Assembly: GCA_945907085.1 (NCBI GenBank)
Contig: CAMDSS010000020.1
Location: forward strand, 1 to 15,163
Reading direction: 5' to 3'
DNA from: Cyanobium sp. NIES-981
Lineage (GTDB): Bacteria > Cyanobacteriota > Cyanobacteriia > PCC-6307 > Cyanobiaceae
DNA: 15,163 nucleotides
In this document: positions 6,538-13,555 of the stretch, one piece after another
Layout of the letters: the number at the start of each line of letters is the position of its first letter
Position numbering within the stretch: position 1 is the first letter of the stretch
Notes under the pieces: model-generated
What the model saw: only the letters and a program-made list of their open reading frames with translations
Told to the model about the DNA's origin: nothing
Databases searched by the model: none
Program-made: the position numbers and the translations under genes

Positions 6538-6930
6538 ATGCTCCCGCATCCCCGCGGCTATCTCACCTTCGCTTGGTGCGGCCTGGTTGGCAACGCTCTG
6601 GTGATTCCCCTCACCGTGGCCTTCACCGTGCTGGAACCCACCTGGCGCACCACAAATATCGCCGTGGCAGCAGGAGCTGTGCTGCCATCGGCCGTGGTGG
6701 GCCTGGTTGCAAGCCTGGCCCTCATCCGCTGGCGGGCCTGGGGACAAATCCTGGCCATCGTGGCCCTGGCCATGGACCTGGCCGTGGGCGTGCCCTACGG
6801 CATCGTGCGCATGGTGCTCCTGGAGCAAGACAGGCCCCTGACAGCCGTTCTCTCAGGGCTCCTCTGGTTAGCCACGACAGCCGCCCTGATCTATTGGTGC
6901 AGGCCCAGCATTCACCGTTACCTCACTTAA
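6538..6930 (+). CDS. Small four-helix membrane protein, unknown function
   Basis: The 130-residue product (MLPHPRGYLTFAWCGLVGNA...) has four hydrophobic segments at roughly residues 8-30, 37-60, 64-88 and 97-118, with short loops. It ends in R-P-S-I-H-R-Y-L-T. AAAGGG is placed about nine bases before the ATG. The gene starts 42 bp from the divergent GST gene. The frame is open further upstream, but over the GST coding region, so that part is treated as shadow. No known family or catalytic motif is recognised, and it is probably an inner-membrane protein. Confidence 0.7.
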   Translation: MLPHPRGYLTFAWCGLVGNALVIPLTVAFTVLEPTWRTTNIAVAAGAVLPSAVVGLVASLALIRWRAWGQILAIVALAMDLAVGVPYGIVRMVLLEQDRPLTAVLSGLLWLATTAALIYWCRPSIHRYLT

Positions 6931-7019
6931 TGGGAGCCGACACCCAACGTTGTCACCACCATCACAGTCAAGCCTCCAAGACATGGTCATGATCAGACCA
7001 AGGCGAAGCGGCGCAAACA

Positions 7020-7250
7020 ATGAAAACCCTCCCCACACCTGCCAGCCAACGCCAATTCCGGCTGGTGGACATCCAGGGTGCCCCCCATCCGGTACTCGAC
7101 GACCTCTACGAATCCCTGGATGCGGCCTGGGGCGAGGCCATGGACTGGTGGCAGACCCAATGGGGAACGAGCCCAGGGCCGGTGGAAATCGGCGTGGAAG
7201 TGAGCACCGCCAGTGGCAACTGGCGCACCCTGCGTTATCCAGGCAGCTGA
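7020..7250 (+). CDS. Small conserved-looking protein, 76 residues
   Basis: The product begins MKTLPTPASQRQFRLVDIQG, continues with D-D-L-Y-E-S-L-D-A-A-W-G-E-A and ends in an N-W-R-T-L-R-Y-P-G-S tail. A beta-alpha-beta pattern and aromatic residues suggest a compact folded domain. It has no signal peptide. It resembles short hypothetical proteins of picocyanobacteria in style, but I cannot name a family. Its last third overlaps the N-terminal part of the next gene in another frame, suggesting coupled translation. Confidence 0.65.
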   Translation: MKTLPTPASQRQFRLVDIQGAPHPVLDDLYESLDAAWGEAMDWWQTQWGTSPGPVEIGVEVSTASGNWRTLRYPGS

Positions 7251-7735
7251 GCTGGCTCCTAGGCCTGGTTCTAGTCACCAGCTGCTGGCTCATTCCCTTA
7301 GCCGTAGCACCGAGAGAAGCCGTTGCCCTCGAAGCCCAGACCTGCGCGCCGATCACTGAATCGACGGTTGAAGGCCTCTTTGAGCGCTGGAACCAGGCCC
7401 TCGGCAGTGGAAGCCCCGAAACCGTGGCGAAGCTCTACGCGCCAGGGGCCCTGCTGCTGCCAACGCTCTCAGCTACCGACCGGTCCGATCCTGAAGCGAT
7501 CGCCGATTACTTCACCTCCTTTCTGAAGCGCCAGCCCATAGGCGAAGTGACCAGCCGTCGCATCCTGCTGGGCTGCAATGACGCCAGCGATGCGGGCGAC
7601 TACACCTTCCAGCTGCATCAGCCAGAGGAGCAGCTCAACGCCCGCTTCACCTTTGTGTATGGCTTTGATGGCCAGGAGTGGCGAATTGTGCATCACCACT
7701 CGTCGTTGGTGCCGCAGGCACCACAACCGGCTTAG
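7160..7735 (+). CDS. Exported SnoaL-like / CaMKII-association-domain protein
   Basis: The 191-residue product (from ATG 7160) has an Arg-rich N-terminus and then a hydrophobic segment (SWLLGLVLVTSCWLIPLAVA, residues 31-50) ending near V-A-L-E-A. This is a likely signal peptide. The mature part is a single NTF2/SnoaL-fold domain. It has LFERWNQAL with YAPGALLLPTL, and a final strand FVYGFDGQEWRIVHHHSSLV typical of the CaMKII-association/DUF4440 group. Its role in the periplasm is unknown. The start is a problem, because there is no in-frame ATG, GTG or TTG after the stop of the 76-residue gene. The choices are ATG 7160 (91-base overlap, GGTGG upstream) or a CTG at 7247 that overlaps that stop. 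Its TAG overlaps the stop of the convergent DUF427 gene. Confidence 0.75.
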   Translation: MGNEPRAGGNRRGSEHRQWQLAHPALSRQLSWLLGLVLVTSCWLIPLAVAPREAVALEAQTCAPITESTVEGLFERWNQALGSGSPETVAKLYAPGALLLPTLSATDRSDPEAIADYFTSFLKRQPIGEVTSRRILLGCNDASDAGDYTFQLHQPEEQLNARFTFVYGFDGQEWRIVHHHSSLVPQAPQPA

Positions 7736-8010
7736 CCCACCCGAACACCTTTCCAAAAGGCGACCCGGCCTTTGATCTGCTGGGCGGCCTCCTTGGGTTC
7801 GGGGTAAAACCAAGCCGCATTGGCGTTGACCTCACCGCCGCCCACCACGTCGTAGTAGTGGGCCGTACCCTTCCAGCCACACACGCTGGTGTGATCGGAC
7901 GGCTGAATGCAGGCTGGATCGAGGGCGTCTAGGGGGAAGTAGGCGTTGCCATCCACCGTGACGATGTCGTCACTGGTAGCAATCACCTGACCATTCCATT
8001 GGGCTTGCAC
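7732..8010 (-). CDS. DUF427 domain protein
   Basis: This is a small beta-rich protein of about 92 residues from the GTG at 8010. The DUF427 signature is clear: WNGQVIATSDD, then YFPLDAL, S-D-H-T-S-V-C-G-W-K-G, Y-Y-D-V-V and AAWFYPEPKEAAQQIKGRVA. The biochemical function of the family is unsettled. The frame is open to an ATG at 8109, which would add 33 residues with three Cys/Trp-rich turns. Family members usually start at the W-N-G strand, so the shorter form is preferred, although it lacks a recognisable ribosome binding site. Its stop overlaps that of the convergent exported gene (TTAG shared). Confidence 0.85.
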   Translation of the reverse strand: MQAQWNGQVIATSDDIVTVDGNAYFPLDALDPACIQPSDHTSVCGWKGTAHYYDVVGGGEVNANAAWFYPEPKEAAQQIKGRVAFWKGVRVG

Positions 8011-8137
8011 GGGAGGAACGCGGAGTTGGTCAAATTGTGGCGTACTGCCGCAGAACCAAGCCAAATAGCCAGCGGATCCACCGAAACAAACGCCACGCTG
8101 CTGGGACATCCCTACAGAGGGTCAGATAGACAGATGC

Positions 8138-9106
8138 TTGGTGGTGCTTTCAGAAGCTTTCAAACTGGGAATCGAGCCCAAGCTGGAAAGTTGGCTAGGA
8201 CGGACCCAAGTCAAAAGGCGCACGGTGCCCGCGGGGCAAAAAGCCTGGGAATCTCGCATCGATTCCTATCACGGAGAGATGGTAAAGGTGCTGGAGATGT
8301 CCTACGAGGGACTCTCCCAACTGCTGTTTCGGAACCATGCCGAGACGTTGACCATTGCCATTGGAAGCTTCGGTCATTTCAAGGGTTCCGCCGGGGGCAG
8401 GCCCTTTGGCTGTGTGCCCAATCGCTTGAGCTGCCTGCTGCTCCCAGAGGAAGTGCTGCAACTGGTGGCGGGCTCGACCCGAATCGCCGGCTTGATCATT
8501 CAGGTGCCCGAGCCCTTACTGATTCAGGAATGCATCCGCCAAGACACCCCACGCCCGGATTTGTTGACCCTGGGCGATACACTCCCTGGCCAGGAAGCCC
8601 TGCTGCTGGCCTGCAGTCAGCAACTGCTACGCCTGGCTCAAAAACCAGAAAGCAGGGCCAAGGCCCACATGGCTGCTCCCCTAGAAGCCTCGATGCTCAC
8701 CATGCTGGCGAGCCTGCTGGGCAACAGACAACAAGGGCGCGACGATGCCAGCCAAAATCCCCAGGCGATGCATGTGGAACGGGCCATGGCCTACATGGAA
8801 CGCCATATGGGGGAGGAGATCTCGCTCCATAATCTGTGCAAGGCCTGCCACATCTCAGCCCGAACCCTGCAGGTGGCATTCCAAACAGTTCGGGGTCGCA
8901 CGCCCCTTCAGGCCCTGCAGGAGATTCGGCTCACAGGGCTCAAGCAGCTGATCCTGGGCGAACGTGAAATCAGAGAAGCCTGCGCGCAGGTAGGGCTGCC
9001 ACCGAGTGGCCGCATGGCGGCCAACTACAAGCGACTGTTCGGTGAATTACCAAGCCAAACACGACTCCGCGCCGGCCATGGCATTAATCCGGAAAACGAC
9101 TCGTGA
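8138..9106 (+). CDS. AraC family transcriptional regulator
   Basis: The product of up to 322 residues has an N-terminal region of about 200 residues, beta-rich and probably a sensor (cupin-like), and a C-terminal AraC/XylS DNA-binding domain. The first helix-turn-helix is around residues 226-250 (ISLHNLCKACHISARTLQVA). The second is around 277-305 and ends GRMAANYKRLFGELPSQTR, the family signature. The frame begins with TTG at 8138, followed by two GTG codons. AGAGGG lies some 17 bases ahead, so the exact start is uncertain. It converges on the secretion operon with a 23-base overlap. It could regulate that operon or the divergent DUF427 gene, but no binding site is visible. Confidence 0.88.
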   Translation: MVVLSEAFKLGIEPKLESWLGRTQVKRRTVPAGQKAWESRIDSYHGEMVKVLEMSYEGLSQLLFRNHAETLTIAIGSFGHFKGSAGGRPFGCVPNRLSCLLLPEEVLQLVAGSTRIAGLIIQVPEPLLIQECIRQDTPRPDLLTLGDTLPGQEALLLACSQQLLRLAQKPESRAKAHMAAPLEASMLTMLASLLGNRQQGRDDASQNPQAMHVERAMAYMERHMGEEISLHNLCKACHISARTLQVAFQTVRGRTPLQALQEIRLTGLKQLILGEREIREACAQVGLPPSGRMAANYKRLFGELPSQTRLRAGHGINPENDS

Positions 9107-9368
9107 GTTCCTGAATAAGGGTGCGGTGGGCAACATTGAGGTAGTCCACTTCACGCTTGAGCTTCACGATTTGGCTTTCACAATCGTGAACAGCAAAAAC
9201 AAGCTTCTGGGCTTCATCACTGAGCTTGTCGATGGGGTAACTACGATCACCGATCGTTAGGGTTCCAGCCTGGGGGGCCTGCCCTGTGGCGGTAGTTTGA
9301 CCTGGGCTATCAGCTGCCATGGCCGTAGCGGGGAAAGCTTCTGCGTCGATAACAGTGGTGTTGTCCAT
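9084..9368 (-). CDS. DUF6447-like small protein at the end of the secretion operon
   Basis: The protein has 94 residues. Residues 1-35 are a Thr/Ala/Gln-rich flexible arm (MDNTTVIDAEAFPATAMAAD...). The rest, TLTIGDRSYPIDKLSDEAQK and then a long charged helix to L-I-Q-E-L-T-S-R-F, matches the layout of DUF6447: a short strand pair T-I-x-G-x-x-Y-x-x-x-x-L-S followed by a coiled-coil-like helix. There is no signal peptide and no Gly-Gly leader. The frame is also open to an ATG at 9461 that overlaps the HlyD stop as TGATG, which would add 31 Phe/Pro/Ser-rich residues. The DUF start at 9368 is preferred, but it lacks a Shine-Dalgarno sequence. It may be an accessory protein or substrate of the transporter. 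Confidence 0.72.
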   Translation of the reverse strand: MDNTTVIDAEAFPATAMAADSPGQTTATGQAPQAGTLTIGDRSYPIDKLSDEAQKLVFAVHDCESQIVKLKREVDYLNVAHRTLIQELTSRFPD

Positions 9369-9408
9369 GGGGAAGAAAAGCGGGAAAGAGGGGAAAAAAG
9401 AAAAAGAA
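9369..9408 (-). promoter_or_regulatory. Pyrimidine-only leader before the DUF6447-like gene
   Basis: On the plus strand 39 of 40 bases here are purines (the exception is C9381). The transcript of the minus-strand operon therefore has a nearly pure C/U tract running directly into the ATG at 9368. There is no purine-rich ribosome binding site. It may act in S1-dependent initiation, in coupling, or as a purine/pyrimidine structural element. Confidence 0.45.
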
Positions 9409-9460
9409 CGGCACCGAGGGAGGAACCGATAAAGGCAGGGAGATCGCGATCGGGGCCTCA

Positions 9461-10621
9461 TCAGCGGCGATCCGACATGGGCTTAAAGAGGTCTTCAAGG
9501 AAATCGAAGACCATGGTGATCACGGGCTTTTCGTGCAAGACAACACGGGCCGTAATGCCCATGCCGGAGCGAAGGGAACTGGCGGGGAAGCCCTTGGGGA
9601 TGCCACTGGGGTGAATCCGGATCCGGGCGCTATAGGCCTGGGCCTGACCCTTGGAATCGACGGCCGCAGTGGTGGGTGACAACGAATCAACAACCCCCTT
9701 CAAGGTGCCGTTCTCATTGGCGGGGAAAGCATCCACCGTGATGTCGGCTTTTTTGCCATGCACGATTGGGGCCGCAAGTTTCGAGGACACCTGCACGGAA
9801 GCGATTAACCCTTCGCTTGGGACCACCGTGGCAAGCAATTCACCCTGCTGCACCCGCTGGCCGCTGGCCTGAATGGCAACCTGCTGGAGGGTTCCAGTAA
9901 TGGGTGAAATCACCACAAATTGCCTGGCCCGTTCACGAAGTTCACGCAGCTGGGTGGTCACATCATTGATCTCAATTTGGCGTTGCAGCACCATGCGCTC
10001 TTTGTCTTCAAGCAACGATTGGTAATCAGCCTTGCTTTGAAAGAGATCATTTTCTTTTTCAAGCAATTGGACTTCCTGTACCGATCCCTGCCTCACCAAA
10101 CCACGCAGGCGATCGGTCAAATTTGCATTGAGTCGAATTTTGGCCCTTGCCTGATCTAATCGGATCGCCATGCCCAGATCATCCCGTTGTCCTTTTTGCT
10201 TCAAAAGTGTCAATTTCTGGGGAAGACTCTGGAGCCTGGGCTCCAGATCCTCACGGCCAAGGGTGAACAAAATCTGGCCCTTCTGAACCAGTTGGTGCTG
10301 CCGCACATTCACCATCTCAACCTGGGCAGTATCAGGGCTCTTGATGCTGGCCTGGGGCCGCAGTGTTTCAAGTTGACCAGGCAAACTACTGGTTTCCTCG
10401 ATGCGGCTCACGCAGGACCAACCCAGCAGGGCAACCGAACCCAAGCCCAGGGTCCAAATCAAAGTGCGGCTCCACCTCGGGGGTGGCGTGAGCAACATGT
10501 GGTGCCGGGAGCCGTCGTCGCCCTTGCCGGAAGCGCTGGACCCATTGGTTTTCAATAAACTTGTAGGTGTCAATCCCACCTTGGCAAAGTGGGCACTAAA
10601 ACTGGAAATGAGCTGCTTCAT
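9461..10621 (-). CDS. HlyD-family membrane-fusion (adaptor) protein of a type I secretion system
   Basis: The 386-residue periplasmic adaptor connects the inner-membrane ABC exporter to an outer-membrane channel. It has a cytoplasmic N-terminus, one membrane helix at about 52-71 (RTLIWTLGLGSVALLGWSCV) and a split lipoyl-like domain. The first lipoyl half is at 85-122 and the second is near 236-270 (VVISPITGTLQQVAIQASGQ). Between them is a long helical hairpin/coiled coil (about 125-232). A C-terminal beta-barrel ends with GMGITARVVLHEKPV, the usual HlyD ending. GGAGG sits four bases before the ATG, inside the last codons of the transporter gene, and the transporter TAA directly abuts the ATG. 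This indicates strict co-translation. Confidence 0.93.
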   Translation of the reverse strand: MKQLISSFSAHFAKVGLTPTSLLKTNGSSASGKGDDGSRHHMLLTPPPRWSRTLIWTLGLGSVALLGWSCVSRIEETSSLPGQLETLRPQASIKSPDTAQVEMVNVRQHQLVQKGQILFTLGREDLEPRLQSLPQKLTLLKQKGQRDDLGMAIRLDQARAKIRLNANLTDRLRGLVRQGSVQEVQLLEKENDLFQSKADYQSLLEDKERMVLQRQIEINDVTTQLRELRERARQFVVISPITGTLQQVAIQASGQRVQQGELLATVVPSEGLIASVQVSSKLAAPIVHGKKADITVDAFPANENGTLKGVVDSLSPTTAAVDSKGQAQAYSARIRIHPSGIPKGFPASSLRSGMGITARVVLHEKPVITMVFDFLEDLFKPMSDRR

Positions 10622-13555
10622 TTAACCTCCGAATTGTTGTTGATAAAGGGCAAAGTAACGACCAGATTGCGACATCAATTCATCGTGGCTACCGATTGAG
10701 TCGATACGAGCGTCGTGCATCATCACGATTTGATCGGCATGAATCAGGGTGGACAAACGGTGGGTAATCATCACCAAGGTGCGGCCCCTAGCGTGGTGTC
10801 GAAGGTTCTTCACCACCTGCTGTTCCGTATCCACATCGAGGGCACTCGTGGCCTCATCAAGAATCATCAGATTGGGATTTTGAAGAAGCATCCTGGCCAG
10901 GGCAATCCGTTGACGTTGTCCGCCGGAAAGCCCCGTCCCCTTTTCACCAACAGGGGTGCTGTAGCCATAGGGCAGGCCCATGATGAACTCATGGGCACAG
11001 GCCATCCGAGCCGCCTCTACAACCTGCTCCGTTTCAGCCTCTGGATCGGCCACAGCAATATTGGAATAGATTGAGCCCTCAAAAAGAAGGCAGTCTTGGG
11101 GCACAAATCCCAGCTGTCTGCGAAGGGAATAGAGCTCAACCTTGCTCACGTCGAGATCATCAATCAGCACCTTGCCGCGGGTGGGCTCATAGAGCCTGGG
11201 GATGAGCTTCAACAAGGTGCTCTTGCCACAGCCGCTCTGGCCAACAAGACCGGTGAAGTTTCCGACAGGAATCTCCAGGCTGACGCCCGATAGCTGGGGG
11301 GCGCCTGTGGTGCCATAGGCAAAACTCACCTGGTCAAAGTTGATCTTTCCCTGGATTGGGGGCATGGTGATATTGGAATCTTCCAATTCACCTGTTTCCA
11401 AAGGCTGGTTCACCACATCACCAAGCCGCTCCACCGCCAGGGAAACCTCCTGAAAGTTTTGCCAAGTACCGGCGAGTCTCAGAATGGGCTGGGTAACATA
11501 ACCACTAATGATGCGGAAGGCAATCAAACCTCCCAAGGTCAGTTGGTTTTGTAGAACCAACCAGGAGCCCACAGTAATCACCAAGATGTTGGTTGTCTTG
11601 CTAATTAATTGCAGTCCGTTAGAGCTAGCGGTATTCGCCAAGACAGTTCGAAAACCCTTGTTGATGCCATCGAGGTGCTTGTCCTCCCAATTGCGGCGAG
11701 CAGCCAGTTCACTGTTCTGCACCTTGACGGTCTGGATACCGTTCAACACCTCCACCATGTAGGACTGGGTTTTGGAATAGGCTTCCGCCCGTTGGCGGAT
11801 CAGGGTTTGGGTGATCGGGGAGAGACCCAAAATCACAATGAGTAGGAGGGGAATGCTTCCCAACACAATCCCAGCAAGGATTGGCGAGTAGAAGAACATC
11901 ACGCCGAAGTACAGCATGGCAAACAGGGCATCCAGCACCACGGTGAGGGCCGTTCCTGTGAGAAAGCTGCGGATTTTTTCCAGTTCATTCAAACGACTCG
12001 AAAGCTCACCAACGGGACGCTTCTCGAAGTAACGAACGTTGAGGCGCAGCAATCGGGAAATGATCGCAGAACCGAGGTTGATATCGACCCGGTTCGAGAT
12101 TTCCATGAATTGGAAGGTGCGCAAACTGCTGAAAACAAGCTCCAGCACCATGAACAGCACCATCACCACCGCAAAACCACCAAGGGCATTGGATGATCCC
12201 TGCCCAATCACCCGGTCGATGATTTGCTGGAACAACAGCGGTGTGGCCAGGGCAAACAACTGGGCGAGGAAACTGGCAATGAACACCTCCACCAGCCCGA
12301 CTTTGTAACGGCTCAGGTAGGGCAAAACCCAAGCCAGCCCAAAGCGCTTCTGCGGTGTATTACGGCCGGAGCTGATCGCCACCGCCCGCAAATTGGATCC
12401 GAAGTGATCGACCAACTGCTGCTGCGGCAAGCGTTGGATCGGACCTGCAGGATTGAGCAGCAGCAGCCCGGAGCCATTGGCTTCCACGATCAGGCTGGGG
12501 TTGTGGTCTTCATCCAGGATCACTGCAGGGGTGGGGAGGCGGCTTGCCTCCGTGGGCCGGAACACCACCACCCGCCCGTCCAACCCCAGTTGGTCGGCCA
12601 CGTTGATCACCTGCTCGAGGCTGGCACCACCCTTGCTGTCGGCAAGAAACTGGCCCGCCCGGCGCAGGTTGTCGCGACGAATCGGCAGGCTGTAGAAGCT
12701 CGCCAACATCGTGAGTACGGCGGCATGGCATTCGGCTGGGGTCGTGCCACCCACCGGCCGATAGCCCAGCTGACGCACTTGGTTGGTGAGGCGGCGGGTC
12801 GACTGATCCAGCTCAGGGGGCTGGGGCAGGCCACGGGCGGGCGCTGCAACTGGAATTGGCCTGGCTGGGGCCAGGGCGCGGCTGGGGGAGGAGAGCACCG
12901 CCCGATCAGGACCAGCCCGATCAAACCCGGCCCGATCAGCGCCGGCCCAGGTCAACACCCTGGGGTTGCGATCACCCAAAAACGACCGCAGGGATTCGCC
13001 GGTGACCAATTGGCCGTAACGGAAGCCCTCCTTGGAGCGATCGGCGTAGATGAGGGGAGAGCCGTCACCGTTTGGGGGCACGGGGCTCCCTGGGGATAGG
13101 AGTTGCCAACGCCGCAGGTAGATCTCTGGGGTCTGCTGATCAGCCGGCAAATTCAGACCCAAACCATTGACCAACCTCTGGATCAGGGGCAACTCACTGG
13201 GGGAGAGTTCGTGCTGGAGCAGGTCGAGCACGGCCTGTTCCAGGTCGGGATGGAGGGGCAACGGGCCCAACACAATCGCCTCACAGGCGGAGGAGGCAAT
13301 CAGCTCTTCACTGAGTTCGGGATCAAGCAGGGTGAGCACCCCACAGAGGTAGGGGCCCTCAGGACGCAAAACCGTAAGGGAACCGAATTGGCGCTCGGGA
13401 TCAAGAATCCGGCAATGGCCTTGAAGAACAAGCAGCACTTCCGGGCTTGCGGATCGGGTCTGGAGAACCGCTCCTGCCGGGAAATGACGGCGTTCACATC
13501 CCAGGTGATCCGCTAGGGATTCCAGGACTTGGGCATGGGCGCTCGTGAGTTGCAT
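10622..13555 (-). CDS. Type I secretion ABC exporter with cNMP-binding-like and C39 peptidase-like domains
   Basis: The 977-residue inner-membrane exporter has four parts. A cyclic-nucleotide-binding-like beta domain spans about 20-100 (FPAGAVLQTR, then VLLVLQGHCR). A Pro/Ala-rich linker follows (150-260, with a three-fold 5-residue repeat). A C39 peptidase-like domain spans about 262-400. The ABC transmembrane domain spans about 410-700, and the nucleotide-binding domain about 735-977. The NBD has Walker A GQSGCGKST (772-780), signature LSGGQ (876-880), Walker B LMILDE (896-901) and His932. In the C39 domain Cys276 (T-P-A-E-C-H-A-A) fits the nucleophile. The expected His and Asp appear to be Pro353 (a His lies at 351) and Asn368, so cleavage is doubtful. 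The architecture resembles cyanobacterial HetC/PteB-type transporters. ATG 13555 is chosen over TTG 13558, and either overlaps the previous gene by about 60 bases. Confidence 0.93.
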   Translation of the reverse strand: MQLTSAHAQVLESLADHLGCERRHFPAGAVLQTRSASPEVLLVLQGHCRILDPERQFGSLTVLRPEGPYLCGVLTLLDPELSEELIASSACEAIVLGPLPLHPDLEQAVLDLLQHELSPSELPLIQRLVNGLGLNLPADQQTPEIYLRRWQLLSPGSPVPPNGDGSPLIYADRSKEGFRYGQLVTGESLRSFLGDRNPRVLTWAGADRAGFDRAGPDRAVLSSPSRALAPARPIPVAAPARGLPQPPELDQSTRRLTNQVRQLGYRPVGGTTPAECHAAVLTMLASFYSLPIRRDNLRRAGQFLADSKGGASLEQVINVADQLGLDGRVVVFRPTEASRLPTPAVILDEDHNPSLIVEANGSGLLLLNPAGPIQRLPQQQLVDHFGSNLRAVAISSGRNTPQKRFGLAWVLPYLSRYKVGLVEVFIASFLAQLFALATPLLFQQIIDRVIGQGSSNALGGFAVVMVLFMVLELVFSSLRTFQFMEISNRVDINLGSAIISRLLRLNVRYFEKRPVGELSSRLNELEKIRSFLTGTALTVVLDALFAMLYFGVMFFYSPILAGIVLGSIPLLLIVILGLSPITQTLIRQRAEAYSKTQSYMVEVLNGIQTVKVQNSELAARRNWEDKHLDGINKGFRTVLANTASSNGLQLISKTTNILVITVGSWLVLQNQLTLGGLIAFRIISGYVTQPILRLAGTWQNFQEVSLAVERLGDVVNQPLETGELEDSNITMPPIQGKINFDQVSFAYGTTGAPQLSGVSLEIPVGNFTGLVGQSGCGKSTLLKLIPRLYEPTRGKVLIDDLDVSKVELYSLRRQLGFVPQDCLLFEGSIYSNIAVADPEAETEQVVEAARMACAHEFIMGLPYGYSTPVGEKGTGLSGGQRQRIALARMLLQNPNLMILDEATSALDVDTEQQVVKNLRHHARGRTLVMITHRLSTLIHADQIVMMHDARIDSIGSHDELMSQSGRYFALYQQQFGG
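12901..12945. repeat. Three tandem 15-bp units in the exporter linker
   Basis: CCCGATCAGGACCAG, CCCGATCAAACCCGG and CCCGATCAGCGCCGG follow one another. They encode the repeated (A/F/P)-D-R-A-G pattern in the Pro/Ala-rich linker between the first two domains of the ABC exporter. Confidence 0.8.

Noticed and set aside
5674..6828. GST with a 111-residue N-terminal extension
   Set aside because: The extension is His/Gly/Gln-rich antisense of the membrane-protein gene. The GST fold begins at the ATG at 6495.
7999..8832. Plus-strand 277-codon frame overlapping the AraC gene
   Set aside because: It is rich in Arg/Gly/Pro/Ser with no domain. The +1-shifted frame contains the clear AraC HTH domain.
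9436..9456. HIP1-type palindrome (GCGATCGC), typical of many cyanobacteria
   Set aside because: Only partial forms such as GCGATCGG are seen here. I found no full octamer, so it cannot be used as evidence.
12224..13099. Plus-strand 291-codon frame inside the exporter gene
   Set aside because: It is antisense to conserved exporter domains, with Gln/His/Gly-rich composition.
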